Shown: positions 5,897 to 7,126 of the stretch, one piece after another | Numbering within the stretch: the first letter of the stretch is position 1 | Layout of the letters: the number at the start of each line of letters is the position of its first letter | NCBI GenBank assembly: GCA_949740695.1 | Contig: CATJIY010000041.1 | Coordinates: 1-7,126, forward strand | Length of the DNA: 7,126 bases | Direction: 5' to 3' | Source: an uncultured Eubacteriales bacterium | GTDB lineage: Bacteria > Bacillota > Clostridia > Oscillospirales > Butyricicoccaceae | Program-made: the position numbers and the translations under genes | Notes under the pieces: model-generated | Told to the model about the DNA's origin: nothing | The model's database searches: none | Seen by the model: only the letters and a program-made list of their open reading frames with translations

Positions 5897-5926
5897 TTAT
5901 CGTTTCAAGATTAAGGAGAAGTGGGT

Positions 5927-7126
5927 ATGAAAAAGTTTTTGGAAATTATCGACGTGGTGGGCCGGGAGATTTTGGACAGCCGTGGCAACCCTACTGTAGA
6001 GGTGGAAGTTTATGTAGAAGATGGCGCCGCTACCTATTGCGGCCGGGCGGCAGTGCCCTCGGGCGCTTCCACTGGCATTTATGAGGCGTGTGAAAAGCGG
6101 GACGGCGATAAGAACCGTTATCAGGGTAAAGGGGTCTTGCAGGCGGTGGAAGCGGTAAACACCGAACTAGCCGAAGCGCTCACAGGTATGAACGCCATGG
6201 ATCAGGTCATGATTGACCAGACCATGATCGACCTGGACGGTACGCCCAACAAGAGCCGTCTGGGGGCCAACGCCATTTTAGGGGTGTCGTTGGCCTGCGC
6301 CAATGCCGCCGCACAGGCCCTGGGTCTGCCGTTGTATGCCTATATCGGCGGCGCCAACGCAAAGACTCTGCCAGTACCCATGATGAACATTCTCAATGGG
6401 GGCGCTCACGCCACCAACAATGTGGACATTCAGGAGTTTATGGTGATGCCTGTGGGAGCCAAGTCCTGGCGGGAGGCCCTGCGGATGTGCGCCGAAGTGT
6501 TCCATACGCTGAAAGCTGTTTTAAAGGAGCAGGGAACTCCAGCAGCCGGCGTGGGAGATGAGGGCGGTTACGCTCCCAACTTGAAAAAAGATGAGGATGC
6601 GCTCAAGGCGATTGTAACTGCCATTGAGCAGGCGGGCTATAAACCCTATGAGGACTTTATGATCGCTGTGGATGCCGCTGTTTCCGACTGGTATAATCAT
6701 GATACTGGCTGTTATGATCTGCCGAAAGCCAAAAAGACGATGTCTCGTCAGCAAATGGTCAACATGTGGAAGTCTTTTGTCCAAAAATATCCTATCATAT
6801 CCATTGAGGATGGTATGGGAGAGGATGACTGGGAGGGCTGGGCCATGCTTACCCGGGCATTGGGGGAGCAGGTTCAATTGGTGGGAGACGATCTCTTTGT
6901 CACCAATGTGGAGCGTATTCGCCGGGGGTTGGCCGGTAAGGTGGCTAACGCTGTTTTGATTAAGGTAAATCAAATCGGCACGCTTACCGAAACCCTGGAC
7001 GCTATCCAATTGGCAAACCGGGCGGGATATACCGCCGTAGTATCCCATCGTTCAGGGGAGACCGAGGATACCACCATTGCTGACTTGGTGGTGGGTATGA
7101 ACGCCGGACAGATCAAAACCGGAGCC
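5927..7126 (+). CDS. eno: Enolase (phosphopyruvate hydratase), 3' end cut by window edge
   Basis: Enolase dehydrates 2-phosphoglycerate to phosphoenolpyruvate, using Mg2+. Exactly 400 codons are present without a stop, ending at GQIKTGA; family members have about 430 residues, so roughly 30 are missing beyond the edge. Visible motifs are ILDSRGNPTVEVEV (15-28), PSGASTG (44-50), NGGAHATNNVDIQEFM (157-172; His161, Glu170), GVGDEGGYAPN (208-218) with the catalytic Glu212, metal ligand Asp249 in AVDAAVSDW, Glu294 in SIEDGMGEDDW, Asp321 in VGDDLFVTN, catalytic Lys346 in LIKVNQIGT, and SHRSGETEDTTIADL (373-387). No substitution at an active-site position is seen. The start is ATG 5927 with AAGGAG at 5913-5918, eight bases upstream. 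The 30-base gap after gpmI holds only this ribosome binding site, so eno is probably cotranscribed, with its own strong translation start rather than coupling by overlap. Confidence 0.97.
   Translation, partial: MKKFLEIIDVVGREILDSRGNPTVEVEVYVEDGAATYCGRAAVPSGASTGIYEACEKRDGDKNRYQGKGVLQAVEAVNTELAEALTGMNAMDQVMIDQTMIDLDGTPNKSRLGANAILGVSLACANAAAQALGLPLYAYIGGANAKTLPVPMMNILNGGAHATNNVDIQEFMVMPVGAKSWREALRMCAEVFHTLKAVLKEQGTPAAGVGDEGGYAPNLKKDEDALKAIVTAIEQAGYKPYEDFMIAVDAAVSDWYNHDTGCYDLPKAKKTMSRQQMVNMWKSFVQKYPIISIEDGMGEDDWEGWAMLTRALGEQVQLVGDDLFVTNVERIRRGLAGKVANAVLIKVNQIGTLTETLDAIQLANRAGYTAVVSHRSGETEDTTIADLVVGMNAGQIKTGA

Noticed and set aside
6521..7048. 175-codon minus-strand reading frame opposite eno
   Set aside because: It is a shadow of enolase, whose catalytic motifs read without interruption on the plus strand.

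Overview
The window looks like a chromosomal segment of a Bacillota (Firmicutes) bacterium, most likely a Clostridia of the Oscillospiraceae/Ruminococcaceae type. This rests on strong AAGGAGG-type ribosome binding sites, a sigma-A-like promoter, moderate GC content and a pgk-tpiA-gpmI-eno glycolysis operon that uses the manganese-dependent GpmI mutase. The placement at family level is inference; no marker in the window fixes the genus.

Layout. Positions 1-114 hold the upstream edge: possibly the last codons of a preceding gene, some small hairpins and a ribosome binding site. Positions 115-1377 (+) encode a CNNM/CorC-HlyC membrane protein with a DUF21 membrane domain, a CBS pair and a C-terminal CorC_HlyC domain. 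It is followed by a clear intrinsic terminator at 1423-1462. Positions 1511-2116 (-) encode a complete small serine recombinase (201 aa, GTG start) that converges on the membrane protein gene and diverges from the glycolysis operon. The 255-base gap 2117-2371 holds a minus-strand promoter for the recombinase, a plus-strand promoter for pgk, and three dyad-symmetric elements in the pgk leader. From 2372 to the right edge run pgk, tpiA, gpmI and eno, all on + and very tightly packed; pgk/tpiA and tpiA/gpmI overlap, and eno is cut by the window edge after 400 codons.

How the genes work together. Pgk, TpiA, GpmI and Eno cover the lower glycolytic steps apart from glyceraldehyde-3-phosphate dehydrogenase and pyruvate kinase. 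The gap gene and a cggR-type regulator, which precede pgk in many Bacillota, are not here; the position immediately upstream is occupied by the recombinase. The most interesting non-coding signal is the run of three palindromes, spaced about 21 bases centre to centre, just downstream of the predicted pgk start site. They could be an operator array or stable 5' mRNA hairpins. The coding content is otherwise conventional, and I see no convincing new multi-gene system.
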